The translations under genes were made by a program, and so were the position numbers. From contig UGGS01000001.1 of NCBI GenBank assembly GCA_900450595.1, positions 620,001 to 684,000 on the forward strand: 64,000 nucleotides of DNA. Reading direction: 5' to 3'. Source of the DNA: [Flavobacterium] thermophilum (lineage in GTDB: Bacteria > Bacillota > Bacilli > Bacillales > Anoxybacillaceae). Shown here piece by piece: positions 9,417 through 17,060 of the stretch (its first letter is position 1; each line of letters begins with the position of its first letter). The notes under the pieces were generated by a model. That model was not told the origin of the DNA and ran no database searches. It was given only the letters and a program-made list of their open reading frames with translations.

Positions 9417-9510
9417 CGTCGTTTTGCGCGGCCGTCTTGTTTCGGCCGCAGGCGGTTGTGCAGCCAAGAGCCGCCGTTCGATGGCGTTTTGCGCTAGGCG
9501 GCCTCCTCGC

Positions 9511-10020
9511 CTACAAAATCGGGGGGTTGGGCGGTTCTTGCTTCGGCCGGTCTTCGTCGTCCACCCGTTCGTCTTCGCGGCCATCGGGGCGGGCGGTGCG
9601 GATGTCAAACTCTTCCGCCGCTTCCGTCTGCCACTGGCGGCCGATCAGCGGCACCCCTTCCTCGCCATGTTGGCCGATGACAAAACGCAACACATAGCCA
9701 TGGAACAACAGCTCCCCTAATGCGGCAAGCAAGGCCGAGAAAAAGGCCGCATTGATCATAGCACCCCCTGCACCGTCATAAAACGCGCCAACGCCGATCC
9801 AAGTAGCGACAAACACTAGGCCGAAATCGGCGATCGTCGCCGAGACGTTGCCGAGGCGCGGCAAGACATACAAATCGCCGAGCGCGTAGGCGACTAGCGT
9901 CAGCCAAAGGCTGAACCATAATAGTTCCGCGGACGATATGCGCAAAAACAACGGCAAAATGGCGAACATCACGGTAGCCGTCAGCAAATACTTCAGCGCC
10001 AATGCGAGCAAATGTCTCAT
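9511..10020 (-). CDS. yndM: YndM family (DUF2512) membrane protein
   Basis: 169 residues: four hydrophobic segments in the first 115 residues (KYLLTATVMFAILPLFL, LLWFSLWLTLVAYALGDLYVLPRLGN, DFGLVFVATWIGVGAF, AAFFSALLAALGELLFHGYVL), matching DUF2512. The tail is longer and charged (EDERVDDEDRPKQEPPNPP). Function is unknown; in Bacillus the family is associated with sporulating species. The ribosome site before ATG 10020 is weak (GAGG about 14 bases away). Confidence 0.8.
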   Translation of the reverse strand: MRHLLALALKYLLTATVMFAILPLFLRISSAELLWFSLWLTLVAYALGDLYVLPRLGNVSATIADFGLVFVATWIGVGAFYDGAGGAMINAAFFSALLAALGELLFHGYVLRFVIGQHGEEGVPLIGRQWQTEAAEEFDIRTARPDGREDERVDDEDRPKQEPPNPPIL

Positions 10021-10036
10021 CTTTGCGCCGCCGTCC

Positions 10037-10165
10037 TCACTCTGCAGGGGAGTTCGGGCCCTCTAATTTTTTATCTCCGTACCCCGGTTGCTTTTCCATA
10101 TTTTTTGCCGGCTGTTGTTTTTTTCGTTGCTGCTCCAAGCTGTCGTTTTGTTGTGGCTGTCTCAT
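10037..10165 (-). CDS. Small hydrophilic protein, 42 residues
   Basis: The frame starts at ATG 10165 with GAGAGG about ten bases upstream and ends 17 bases before yndM, suggesting co-transcription. The product is Q/K-rich (MRQPQQNDSLEQQRKKQQPA) and ends KKLEGPNSPAE, a GPN-P tail that resembles several small Bacillus spore or stress proteins. I cannot name it. An overlapping 34-codon frame starting at 10173 is the alternative. Confidence 0.5.
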   Translation of the reverse strand: MRQPQQNDSLEQQRKKQQPAKNMEKQPGYGDKKLEGPNSPAE

Positions 10166-10269
10166 TGGCCATCATCCTCTCTTTTGGTTGTTTACCGTTA
10201 GTTTGCCGCATTTGTCTTGATGTATACATGTATTATCCATAAACTTCCTCTTTTTATTTTTCATGGCTC

Positions 10270-10414
10270 TTCACCACAAAGTGTACTTGACAAAGAAAGA
10301 CGATTATGATAGAGAAAATCAAAACAGCATTTTTCCTTTTTATACCACACGTCTCTTTGAGCAACATTGCTATCATGTTTGTCTTTAAAAGTCAAGTACA
10401 TCTTTTGGTGATGA
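10270..10414. repeat. Short inverted-repeat element (MITE-like)
   Basis: Two arms face each other: 10270-10301 and 10381-10414. The core TGTACTTGAC at 10282-10291 returns as GTCAAGTACA at 10391-10400, and similarity extends on both sides (AAAGAC inside, TCACCA outside). The roughly 80 bases between are AT-rich and noncoding. The whole is about 145 bp, the size of a non-autonomous IS derivative. No target duplication could be fixed. Confidence 0.5.
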
Positions 10415-10474
10415 ACCTTTTTCATCCCTGTTTCACATTAATATAATGAACGATGTGAACAGGGAGGAAAGCGA

Positions 10475-10669
10475 ATGGCAGAGAACAAACAATCGCTTGA
10501 GGTGGCCGGGCGCCAGTATGATCCGTCTGATTACAAGTCAGCCGCGGCTCTCGGCGCCGGGTTGGCCGAGACGCATGAACAAGTAAGCGACGTCTACGCG
10601 GAAGGGACGATCGAGGCGGCGGTCGAGCAAGAAAACGCGCCAGACATTCCCCTGTCCCCGCCGGAGTAA
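10475..10669 (+). CDS. yozQ: YozQ family (DUF4025) small protein
   Basis: 64 residues, acidic and hydrophilic; QYDPSDYKSAAALGAGLAETHEQVSDVY matches the DUF4025/YozQ pattern. Function is unknown. The site AGGGAGG lies eight bases before ATG. TATAAT at 10442-10447 is very close upstream, and an imperfect dyad (CCTGTTTCACAT with ATGTGAACAGG) spans from before the -10 to the ribosome site, so the gene may be controlled there. An IS1182 copy begins six bases after its stop codon. Confidence 0.75.
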   Translation: MAENKQSLEVAGRQYDPSDYKSAAALGAGLAETHEQVSDVYAEGTIEAAVEQENAPDIPLSPPE

Positions 10670-10783
10670 AAGCCGGGGCTGACCCAAAAGTCCGCCAAAA
10701 AGCGGACTTTTGGAGTCAGCCCTCTCTGGTTTTTGTATATTTTACCAAACGGAACAAAATTCCGACTCTGTTCTCCCCCTCAT

Positions 10784-12334
10784 TTACGCCACCAAGGACA
10801 ATTGCTTGTCCCTAGCGGCTTTTTTGAGAAGATTGTGGGCAGCACAAACCAGCCCCCATTCGATGGAAACTTTTTGGAGGCCTCGCAGGACAAAGCGACG
10901 AAACCCGCGATTTTGTTTGATTTGCCCAAATACACTCTCAATGTCGGTTTGGCGTTGGCGGTATCGGGCTTGCCCTTCTTCACTCTCCAACCGTTCGCGG
11001 GCTTTCTGTTTTTGTTCATGATAGACGGGGTTCCATTGCGTGGTTCGTCCATACTTGGAAGTCGTGCAGGCCGAACGGAACGGACATCCTTCGCATTCAT
11101 GGCATTGGTAGTGTCGGGTGACCGAGGTGTATCCTGATTCCGTGGTCTGTTTCGAAGTTCCGGTGCGAACCAGCTTTTTCCCATTGGCGCAAATCCAAAC
11201 GTCTTCTTCTTCCACATAGGTCCAATTCTGCTGATGATGCGGATTTTTCTTGACCTTGCGCGTGTTCTCCTTCTCATACGTATGGTACTTGATCAAGGCC
11301 GATATGTGCTTCTCTTCCAGCTTCACGTAGTTCTCTTCCGAGCCATAAGCCGCGTCAGCGATCAAACGTTCGGGTTCCACGCCGTACTTCTCTCGAACGG
11401 TCTCCAAATGCGGGAGAAGACAACGAGTGTCGCCCGGCCTCTGATGAAGGGAATACCCCAAAATAAATTGGCCGGAAGAACCCACCTGTACGTTATAGGC
11501 CGGCTTGAGCTGGCCGTTTCGCATGTGATCCTCCTTCAACCGCATGAAGGTGGCATCCACATCGGTCTTGGAATAGCTGTTGCGATCCCCGCATACATGG
11601 AGTTGGTGTTCATACTTTTCACTGCGGGGCAAGTAGTCCTCCTTCATCTTCTTGATGGCCTTCTTCAACGGTTGGTTGTCCGGCTCGGCCTCCAACCGTT
11701 TTTCCCACTCCTCGGTTTTCTTTCGGATTTCTTCTGACGTAAAGGCCGGCGAAGGGTCGATGTCTTCCGCCTTTTCTTCTTCCACGATCGCCTCGATCTG
11801 GGCAATCAGCCGATCGACATTGGCTTGGAGTTTCTCCTGGTACTTCTCAGCCGATTTGCGCCAAACGAAGGTGTACCGGTTGGCATTCGCTTCAATTTTC
11901 GTTCCATCCACAAAATAATCTTCCATCTTGACATAGCCGTCGGCCACGAGCAGCGTGATCATTTCCCGGAACAGGTCGTCAATCAGGTCTTTCATCCGCT
12001 CCGAACGAAACCGATTGATGGAGCGGAAGTCCGGCTTTTGAAATCCACTTAGCCACATGAGGGGAAGGTGGACTTCGAGCTGCCGTGCAATCTCACGGCC
12101 ATGATACATTTTTTGGGTGTAAGCGTAAAGGAGAATTTTGGTCATCATTTTCGGATGATAGGCGGAGGCGCCCCCTCCTTTGTAGTAAGCAAGAAACGTC
12201 TCCATCGGGATGCGTTCAACCATCTCATGAACCACGTGGGCCATGTTATCCCGTGGAATGAGATCGGCGATGTTGCTTGGCAAAGAGAGGTTGTCCATGG
12301 TATACTCTTTAAAGGAAATATGATCATGTTTCAT
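10784..12334 (-). CDS. IS1182 family transposase (copy 1)
   Basis: 516 residues: an N-terminal DUF772-type region (LPSNIADLIPRDNMAHVVHEMVERIP, SGFQKPDFRSINRFRS), the DDE core (YFVDGTKIEANANRYTFVW for the first Asp, LIADAAYGSEENY for the second, RQTDIESVFGQIKQNRGFRRF for the Glu) and a CxxCxxxxxC zinc-like cluster (CHECEGCPFRSAC). All acidic residues are present, so it is probably active. The start at ATG 12334 has AAGGG ten bases upstream inside a stem-loop. Its product is identical to that of copy 2 as translated. Confidence 0.95.
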   Translation of the reverse strand: MKHDHISFKEYTMDNLSLPSNIADLIPRDNMAHVVHEMVERIPMETFLAYYKGGGASAYHPKMMTKILLYAYTQKMYHGREIARQLEVHLPLMWLSGFQKPDFRSINRFRSERMKDLIDDLFREMITLLVADGYVKMEDYFVDGTKIEANANRYTFVWRKSAEKYQEKLQANVDRLIAQIEAIVEEEKAEDIDPSPAFTSEEIRKKTEEWEKRLEAEPDNQPLKKAIKKMKEDYLPRSEKYEHQLHVCGDRNSYSKTDVDATFMRLKEDHMRNGQLKPAYNVQVGSSGQFILGYSLHQRPGDTRCLLPHLETVREKYGVEPERLIADAAYGSEENYVKLEEKHISALIKYHTYEKENTRKVKKNPHHQQNWTYVEEEDVWICANGKKLVRTGTSKQTTESGYTSVTRHYQCHECEGCPFRSACTTSKYGRTTQWNPVYHEQKQKARERLESEEGQARYRQRQTDIESVFGQIKQNRGFRRFVLRGLQKVSIEWGLVCAAHNLLKKAARDKQLSLVA

Positions 12335-12336
12335 AA

Positions 12337-12405
12337 AAGAATCGCCCTTCTTTCGGTGGTAGTGGTTTTGGTGACTCTATTCTACCAGAAAAAAGGGCGA
12401 TTCTT
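12337..12405 (-). promoter_or_regulatory. Leader stem-loop masking the IS1182 transposase ribosome site
   Basis: A perfect 13-bp inverted repeat (12337-12349 with 12393-12405) lies in the transposase leader. The arm next to the start codon contains the AAGGG ribosome site. A transcript including both arms would hide the site, so transcription entering from outside would not give transposase. The same leader is present in copy 2. Confidence 0.55.
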
Positions 12406-12602
12406 CTATATTTGAGGCAAAAAAGTGGGGGCTGATCCCAAAACGCATTCGCGTTTTGGGTCAGCCCCCGCTGATGGCTAAGGCTGTCCATCGGTGAGAA
12501 ATGAAAGGGCAAAAGGAAAGAAAAACAGTTCGTACTTTCCCCCATCGTCGTCTATACTAGTAGTGCGCACGGCGATTCACCGATATAAGGGGGATGATCA
12601 TC

Positions 12603-13010
12603 GTGAGATGGCAGCGGGCTTTATTGGCGTTGCTCAAAGAGCGGAAAGACCATTCCATCGCGTTGGCGATCGACACATCAAACCGTCCGGCGCGGCCAAT
12701 GCTCATTCAAAACATTGTCAAGCTGTTTGAAAAGCTGCGCCCGGACACGCTGCTCGTCCAAGCGGATTTTAAAATTCGCGATGTCTCTCCGGTTGGCGTG
12801 GCGACGATTAAATATTTCAAGCACGGGAAATCGTCGTACACCGAAGTGCTGGAATGGGCCGCTGCGCAAAAAATCGATACGTTGTTTTACATCACCGATG
12901 TAACCGGCTATTTTTATGAAGAACTCGAAGTCGACTATGAAGTGTTTTGGCTTGTGCCGGACGATTACATGCCGCGCGTGCCGTTTGGCAAGCCCATTCG
13001 TGTGGCGTAA
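12603..13010 (+). CDS. VWA-like (DUF2201 C-terminal type) standalone protein
   Basis: 135 residues resembling the VWA-like half of DUF2201/putative metallopeptidase proteins: a strand with SIALAIDTSNR in the MIDAS position, VQADFKIRDV, KHGKSSYTEVLEWAA, IDTLFYITDVTGYF, and VFWLVPDDYMPRVPFGKPIRV at the end. The metal-site motif is DTSNR rather than DxSxS, so metal binding is uncertain. The family's N-terminal metallopeptidase half is missing. GTG at 12603 is chosen because AAGGGGG lies nine bases upstream; ATG at 12594 is too close. It follows IS1182 copy 1, but a -10-like TATACT at 12553 gives it its own promoter. Confidence 0.6.
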   Translation: MRWQRALLALLKERKDHSIALAIDTSNRPARPMLIQNIVKLFEKLRPDTLLVQADFKIRDVSPVGVATIKYFKHGKSSYTEVLEWAAAQKIDTLFYITDVTGYFYEELEVDYEVFWLVPDDYMPRVPFGKPIRVA

Positions 13011-13017
13011 CACTGTG

Positions 13018-13052
13018 AGGAATGCCCCTCGTGATGAGGGGCATTCTTTTTT
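13018..13052 (+). terminator. Rho-independent terminator of VWA-like gene
   Basis: GAATGCCCCTC (13020-13030) pairs with GAGGGGCATTC (13036-13046), followed by TTTTTT. Confidence 0.9.
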
Positions 13053-13081
13053 GTTAAGAAATTTAACAAACTTTTTGTGTT

Positions 13082-13095
13082 TGAAACCGATTTCA
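13082..13095. promoter_or_regulatory. CcpA cre site upstream of ammonium transporter
   Basis: TGAAACCGATTTCA fits the Bacillus cre consensus TGWAANCGNTNWCA at every fixed position. Its centre lies about 56 bases before the transcription start expected from the promoter at 13110-13138, a spacing at which CcpA activates rather than represses in known Bacillus cases such as ackA. Confidence 0.65.
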
Positions 13096-13109
13096 ACCAA
13101 AAACACGTG

Positions 13110-13138
13110 TTGCTTTTGGTTGGTTTATGTTATATATT
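13110..13138 (+). promoter_or_regulatory. Candidate sigma-A promoter of ammonium transporter operon
   Basis: TTGCTT (13110-13115) and TATATT (13133-13138) are 17 bases apart. The -10 lies inside the GlnR/TnrA-type dyad. Confidence 0.5.
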
Positions 13139-13144
13139 ATGACA
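13128..13144. promoter_or_regulatory. GlnR/TnrA box
   Basis: TGTTATATATTATGACA fits the nitrogen-control consensus TGTNA-N7-TNACA at every fixed position. It overlaps the candidate -10, a position expected for repression (GlnR-like, in nitrogen excess). The downstream gene is an ammonium transporter, a classical target of this regulon. Confidence 0.75.
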
Positions 13145-13184
13145 TATAAAAGGGATGATAAATGACAAAAGGGGGATGCGTAAA

Positions 13185-14486
13185 ATGGATGAAAAAACGT
13201 TGACGCTTGGGCTGGATGCCCTCTGGGTCATGCTTTCGGCGGTGCTCGTCATCGGCATGCAGGCAGGGTTTGCTTTGCTTGAGGCCGGATCAACGCGCAT
13301 GAAAAACTCCGGACATGTGGCTGGCAAACAAATTTTAAGCTTTGCCATCGCCTCATTGGCGTTTTGGGCGTTCGGCTTTGCGATTACGTTTGGGGCTGGG
13401 AATAGCTTCATCGGGACGGAAGGATGGTTTTTAAAAGAAGGAAAAGGAACGTTTGACTCGTTGTCGTGGGCGAATGTGCCGCTCGAGCTGAAATTTTTAT
13501 TCCAGCTCGGCTTTGCCGGCGTGTCGCTGGCCATCGCTTGGGGCGGCTTCGCTGAGCGGGCGAAGTTGTCTGTTTATTTTCTTTTTGGCACGATTTTTAC
13601 GATCGCCATTTACCCGGTGATCGGCCATTGGGTGTGGGGCGGCGGCTGGCTCGGGCAACTCGGGATGCAAGATTTCGCTGGTTCAACCGTTGTCCACTTG
13701 CAAGGCGCGATTGCGGCGCTCATCGCCACGGTCTTGCTTGGCCCGCGCATCGGCAAGTTCAATAAAGACAAGACGCCAAACGTCATTCCGGGGCATAACC
13801 AAGTGTATACAGTCATTGGCGGATTGATTTTATGGATCGGCTGGTTTGGATTTAACGCGGGCAGCACGATGGCGGTTGGCGACGGATTTTTCGGCTATGT
13901 GGCCTTGACGACGAACTTGGCTGCTGCGGCGGGGGCGGTTGCTGCGATCTTGACGGCGAAAATTTTGGTCGGCAAAGCGGACATTCCGGCGATGGTCAAC
14001 GGTGTGTTGGCGGCATTGGTTGCCATTACAGCGGCGTGCGCGTTCGTTGAACCGTGGGCGGCGGTCATCATCGGGGCAGTGGCGGGATCGTTCACGTTCT
14101 GGACGTCCATCTACTTCGAACGCAAAGGGATTGATGATCCAATTTACGCCTTTTCCGTCCACGGCATTGCCGGCATTATCGGCACGATTTCAACTGGGTT
14201 TTTCGCTTCGCCGCGTTTAGTCGAGATCACGGGCATCGGGAAGGCCGGACTGTTTTACGGCGGCGGATTTGATCAGCTGATTGTGCAAACGGTCGGGGTG
14301 CTCGGCGCTGCGGTGTATGTCGCTGCCGTTTCGTTTATCATCTTATATGCCATGAAGAAAACGATCGGACTGCGTGTGACGGCGGAACAAGAAATTTCAG
14401 GTCTTGATATTAGCGAGCACGGCTCTTATGGCTATCCGGAACAGCTCGATCCCGCGTATCAGCCGAAGACAGCTGCCCAGCAATAG
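13185..14486 (+). CDS. amtB: Ammonium transporter AmtB/NrgA
   Basis: 433 residues with eleven predicted membrane spans and the family hallmarks: FALLEAGSTRMKNSGHVAGKQI near the start, FQLGFAGVSLAIAWGGFAERAKLS, YPVIGHWVWGGGWL, the first pore histidine region DFAGSTVVHLQGAIAAL, and the second in DDPIYAFSVHGIAGIIGTI. Imports ammonium across the cytoplasmic membrane. ATG 13185 is chosen with AAAGGGGG nine bases upstream; ATG 13176 is too close. No glnK/PII gene follows; a nucleotidyltransferase gene and an exonuclease gene do. Confidence 0.95.
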   Translation: MDEKTLTLGLDALWVMLSAVLVIGMQAGFALLEAGSTRMKNSGHVAGKQILSFAIASLAFWAFGFAITFGAGNSFIGTEGWFLKEGKGTFDSLSWANVPLELKFLFQLGFAGVSLAIAWGGFAERAKLSVYFLFGTIFTIAIYPVIGHWVWGGGWLGQLGMQDFAGSTVVHLQGAIAALIATVLLGPRIGKFNKDKTPNVIPGHNQVYTVIGGLILWIGWFGFNAGSTMAVGDGFFGYVALTTNLAAAAGAVAAILTAKILVGKADIPAMVNGVLAALVAITAACAFVEPWAAVIIGAVAGSFTFWTSIYFERKGIDDPIYAFSVHGIAGIIGTISTGFFASPRLVEITGIGKAGLFYGGGFDQLIVQTVGVLGAAVYVAAVSFIILYAMKKTIGLRVTAEQEISGLDISEHGSYGYPEQLDPAYQPKTAAQQ

Positions 14487-14512
14487 CCAAGGGGGAAAAG
14501 GAGGTGGAATCG

Positions 14513-15556
14513 TTGGCGGAAAAGGTGGCCGAACGGCTAAGTGCAGCCGAGTCGGCCGCCGAACTTCGTTTTTGTCATGATGAACTGGCGCGTGAACTGC
14601 GGCGCTGTTTGACGCTTGAACAAATGGAGCAGCTTGCAAGCGACATCGTTTGTGTGCATGAAGCCATCCTTCGCCGCGCGTTTTTCCTTGCGGAGCGGGA
14701 GACGATGAAACAGTCGGTCGGCATTCGTCCCCCGGCGTGGTGCTGGTATGTGATGGGAAGCATCGGCCGGCGTGAGCCGACGATCTGGACGGATCAGGAT
14801 CACGGCGTTTTATTCGACTGTCCCGAGGAAGTGGAGGCGGATTGTTATGAATTCATCCGCCATATGGCGGCGATTGGGGTGGACATGTTGCATGAGGCTG
14901 GGTATCCGTACTGCTCCGGTTACGTGATGGCGACGAACAAGCGGTGGGCGCAGTCGGTCCGCGGTTGGGAGCAACAACTTTCTTCCTATTTCGAAAGCGG
15001 GTGGCCGAACGACATTCGTTTTTTGTTGATCGCGATGGATATGCGGCCGCTTTATGGAGACGCCGAACTGGCCGAGGCGGGGAGGCGGACGCTGTTTGCC
15101 GAGATCGCTGACCGGCCGCCGCTGTTGGCGCGTATGGGGGAGCACGTTCAATTCCCTCCGGTTCCGCTCGGTTGGCTGGGCAACGTGCAAACGGAGCGAT
15201 GGGGGCCGCACAGTGGGGCCGTTCATATGAAACAAAGCGGCTACGTGCAACTCGCCAACGCCTTAAAATGGTTAGCCTGTTTTGCGCGAGTCCCAGCGGC
15301 GGACACGGCAGAGCGGCGGCGGGCGCTTGAGGCGGCGGGCGTATTGACGGCACCGCTTTCCACCGCCGTTGGCGAGGCGCTGTCTGTTTACTATTCGATT
15401 CGTCTCAAGTACAGCACCGAGGCGAGGGATGGTCGTGAATATGTGTTATGGCGGACGCTTGAGCGGACAGAGCAAAAGCAGCTGAAGCAAGCGATGCGCA
15501 CCGCAAAACGGTTGCAGCGCTTTGTCGCCCGGCAGGTGGCTCGCATTCATGCATGA
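14513..15556 (+). CDS. GlnD-like DUF294 nucleotidyltransferase
   Basis: 347 residues: an N-terminal helical region, then a nucleotidyltransferase fold with MGSIGRREPTIWTDQDHGVLF (about residues 80-100), where GS and the TDQDHG acidic pair match the polymerase-beta-type catalytic motif of DUF294/GlnD enzymes. A C-terminal helical domain follows (about 215-340). The CBS or cNMP-binding domain often fused to DUF294 is absent. It starts 26 bases after amtB; TTG at 14513 is preferred because AAAAGGAGG is eight bases upstream, while GTG 14504 lies inside that site. GlnD modifies PII proteins in proteobacteria; here the substrate is unknown. Confidence 0.75.
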   Translation: MAEKVAERLSAAESAAELRFCHDELARELRRCLTLEQMEQLASDIVCVHEAILRRAFFLAERETMKQSVGIRPPAWCWYVMGSIGRREPTIWTDQDHGVLFDCPEEVEADCYEFIRHMAAIGVDMLHEAGYPYCSGYVMATNKRWAQSVRGWEQQLSSYFESGWPNDIRFLLIAMDMRPLYGDAELAEAGRRTLFAEIADRPPLLARMGEHVQFPPVPLGWLGNVQTERWGPHSGAVHMKQSGYVQLANALKWLACFARVPAADTAERRRALEAAGVLTAPLSTAVGEALSVYYSIRLKYSTEARDGREYVLWRTLERTEQKQLKQAMRTAKRLQRFVARQVARIHA

Positions 15557-16277
15557 GCGGCACCGTTTTTGGCAGCGGGCGCTCCGCTTGTTGTCGCTTG
15601 GCATCCCTCGTGAAGCATCATCCGCCCTATTCGGCAACGATCATTCGCTGCAGCAGGAAATGTGGCTGCGCTCGCTGCAAAAGGAAAAACAGCACATCAT
15701 CAATTGGCATGACCGTTTGACTGACATCCCGTTTGTCATCATCGATATGGAAACGACCGGCTTTTCCCCGGAGCAAGGCGATGAAATTTTGGCCATGGCG
15801 GCAGCGAAAACGGTCGGAGGAGCCGTGACCGATATGTACATGACGCTCGTCAAGCCGGAAAAGCCGATCCCGCAACACATCTCCGCCTTGACCGGCATTG
15901 AGGCGAAGGATGTGGTGTTCGCTCCGCCGCTTGCCGAGGCGCTGCGCACGTTTGTGCCGTTTATTGCCACAGGCGTTTTAGTCGGCTATCATATCGGCCA
16001 TGATTTGGCGTTTTTGCGCCATGCCCTTTGGCGCCATTATCGGCAAAAATGGAGCGGACGATTTCTTGACTTGCAGCCGATGATGACGCTGATCGGCCAT
16101 TCGTGCCCGACGTTTGACGATGCGTTAGCTTGTTACGGCATCCGTTGCCCGCGCCGCCATACGGCGGATGGCGATGTAGAAGCCATGGTGAAGCTATGGG
16201 CGATCTTGCTCGGCGAACTGCATGAGCTCGGCATCGAAACATTGCACGACTTGTATGCCGCGCTCAGCCGTCATTGA
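15549..16277 (+). CDS. DEDDh 3'-5' exonuclease (DnaQ/PolC-type)
   Basis: Exonuclease motifs are complete: ExoI IDMETTGFSPEQGDEIL, ExoII GYHIGHDLAFLRHAL, and ExoIII HTADGDVEAM with the histidine of the DEDDh class. About 70 residues precede the exonuclease core. ATG 15549 overlaps the nucleotidyltransferase stop; an in-frame ATG at 15522 would give 251 residues, and neither has a good site, so translation is probably coupled. DnaQ-like domains degrade DNA or RNA ends. The pairing with a DUF294 gene is seen in other bacteria and suggests a joint role in nucleotide signalling or turnover. Confidence 0.8.
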   Translation: MHERHRFWQRALRLLSLGIPREASSALFGNDHSLQQEMWLRSLQKEKQHIINWHDRLTDIPFVIIDMETTGFSPEQGDEILAMAAAKTVGGAVTDMYMTLVKPEKPIPQHISALTGIEAKDVVFAPPLAEALRTFVPFIATGVLVGYHIGHDLAFLRHALWRHYRQKWSGRFLDLQPMMTLIGHSCPTFDDALACYGIRCPRRHTADGDVEAMVKLWAILLGELHELGIETLHDLYAALSRH

Positions 16278-16325
16278 GCTTCCAAGCGGGGAGGTTTCCG
16301 AGCGGGAAACGGCCGGTCTGAATAG

Positions 16326-16352
16326 AAAAAGCGCCGAAGTCGGCGCTTTTTT
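16326..16352. terminator. Bidirectional Rho-independent terminator
   Basis: AAAAA-GCGCCG-AAGT-CGGCGC-TTTTTT (16326-16352) serves both the exonuclease operon and the convergent PCYCGC lipoprotein gene. Confidence 0.85.
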
Positions 16353-16359
16353 GTCGATA

Positions 16360-16848
16360 TTAGAGTGGTTTCGTCGGTGTCGGTTCGGCGTAACCTTCTT
16401 TATATTTTTCATCGATCATGCGACGGATGTCTTTCACCGATTTCCCGTCTTCATAAGCGGCAATCGACTCAGCGGCGATCTCCAAGCAGACGCCGCATTT
16501 GGTCGCATGATCATCCCAGACGACCGAGCCGTCTTGTTTATTTTCATAGACGAAGCAGTCGTAATTGTTCTTATGGCCAGCTGATTGCCCGCAGCCGCAA
16601 TAGCAAGGGATATTCTCAAGCAGCTCGCGGTGTTCGGCCGCCTGCTGGTACAAGACCGCCATCTCTTCTTCAAACGCGCTCAAAAAGTTTGGCAAATGCT
16701 CGATCGATTTTGTTGTTTCGCGAATATCGCCAGTAGCTGTTTTCGTTATATGCGAATGGCTTTGTTCTTGGCTGTTGCCATCTGCGCAGCCTGACAGAAG
16801 AACGCTAAACGACAACATACATGCCGCCATCCATACTGGACGTCTCAA
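16360..16848 (-). CDS. PCYCGC-motif lipoprotein
   Basis: A lipoprotein signal peptide (MAACMLSFSVLLSGC, lipobox LSGC near residue 21) precedes a domain with PCYCGCGQSAGHKNNYDCF and CGVCLEIA, the defining cysteine pattern of the PCYCGC family. Six cysteines could bind metal or form disulfides outside the membrane. Function is unknown. The likely start is TTG 16848 with AAAGGAAG upstream. Confidence 0.85.
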   Translation of the reverse strand: MRRPVWMAACMLSFSVLLSGCADGNSQEQSHSHITKTATGDIRETTKSIEHLPNFLSAFEEEMAVLYQQAAEHRELLENIPCYCGCGQSAGHKNNYDCFVYENKQDGSVVWDDHATKCGVCLEIAAESIAAYEDGKSVKDIRRMIDEKYKEGYAEPTPTKPL

Positions 16849-17010
16849 ATTTCTTCTTCCTTTCTTTTTGGTCGTTTCCTGGCTCGGTTATTGACAGTTT
16901 TAATGTATCATACTTTGTCTTGGGCGGCAACCATCTTGTAGCTAGGCGCGCTGCGCTCACCATTCCAGCATAAAAATGGCTGATCAAGGCAGTGCGTTTT
17001 CAATAAGAAA

Positions 17011-17051
17011 AAAGAAGACGATGCAAAGGAAGAAGAGGCTTTGCATCGTCT
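17011..17051 (-). terminator. Rho-independent terminator of siderophore-binding gene
   Basis: A perfect 13-bp stem (17016-17028 with 17039-17051) is followed on the minus strand by TCTTTTTTC. Confidence 0.85.
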
Positions 17052-17060
17052 TTCACTGCA

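Larger units (their letters stand above)
10675..12468 (-). mobile_element. IS1182 family insertion sequence, copy 1
   Basis: 1794 bp bounded by 15-bp terminal inverted repeats GGGGCTGACCCAAAA. Each end folds into a long hairpin of its own: 10676-10722 (about 19-20 bp stem with one bulged base) and 12428-12468 (18 bp stem, one bulge, loop ATTC). It carries one transposase gene on the minus strand. It lies directly behind yozQ. No clear target duplication is visible. Compared by eye it matches copy 2, with identical transposase translations. Confidence 0.92.
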
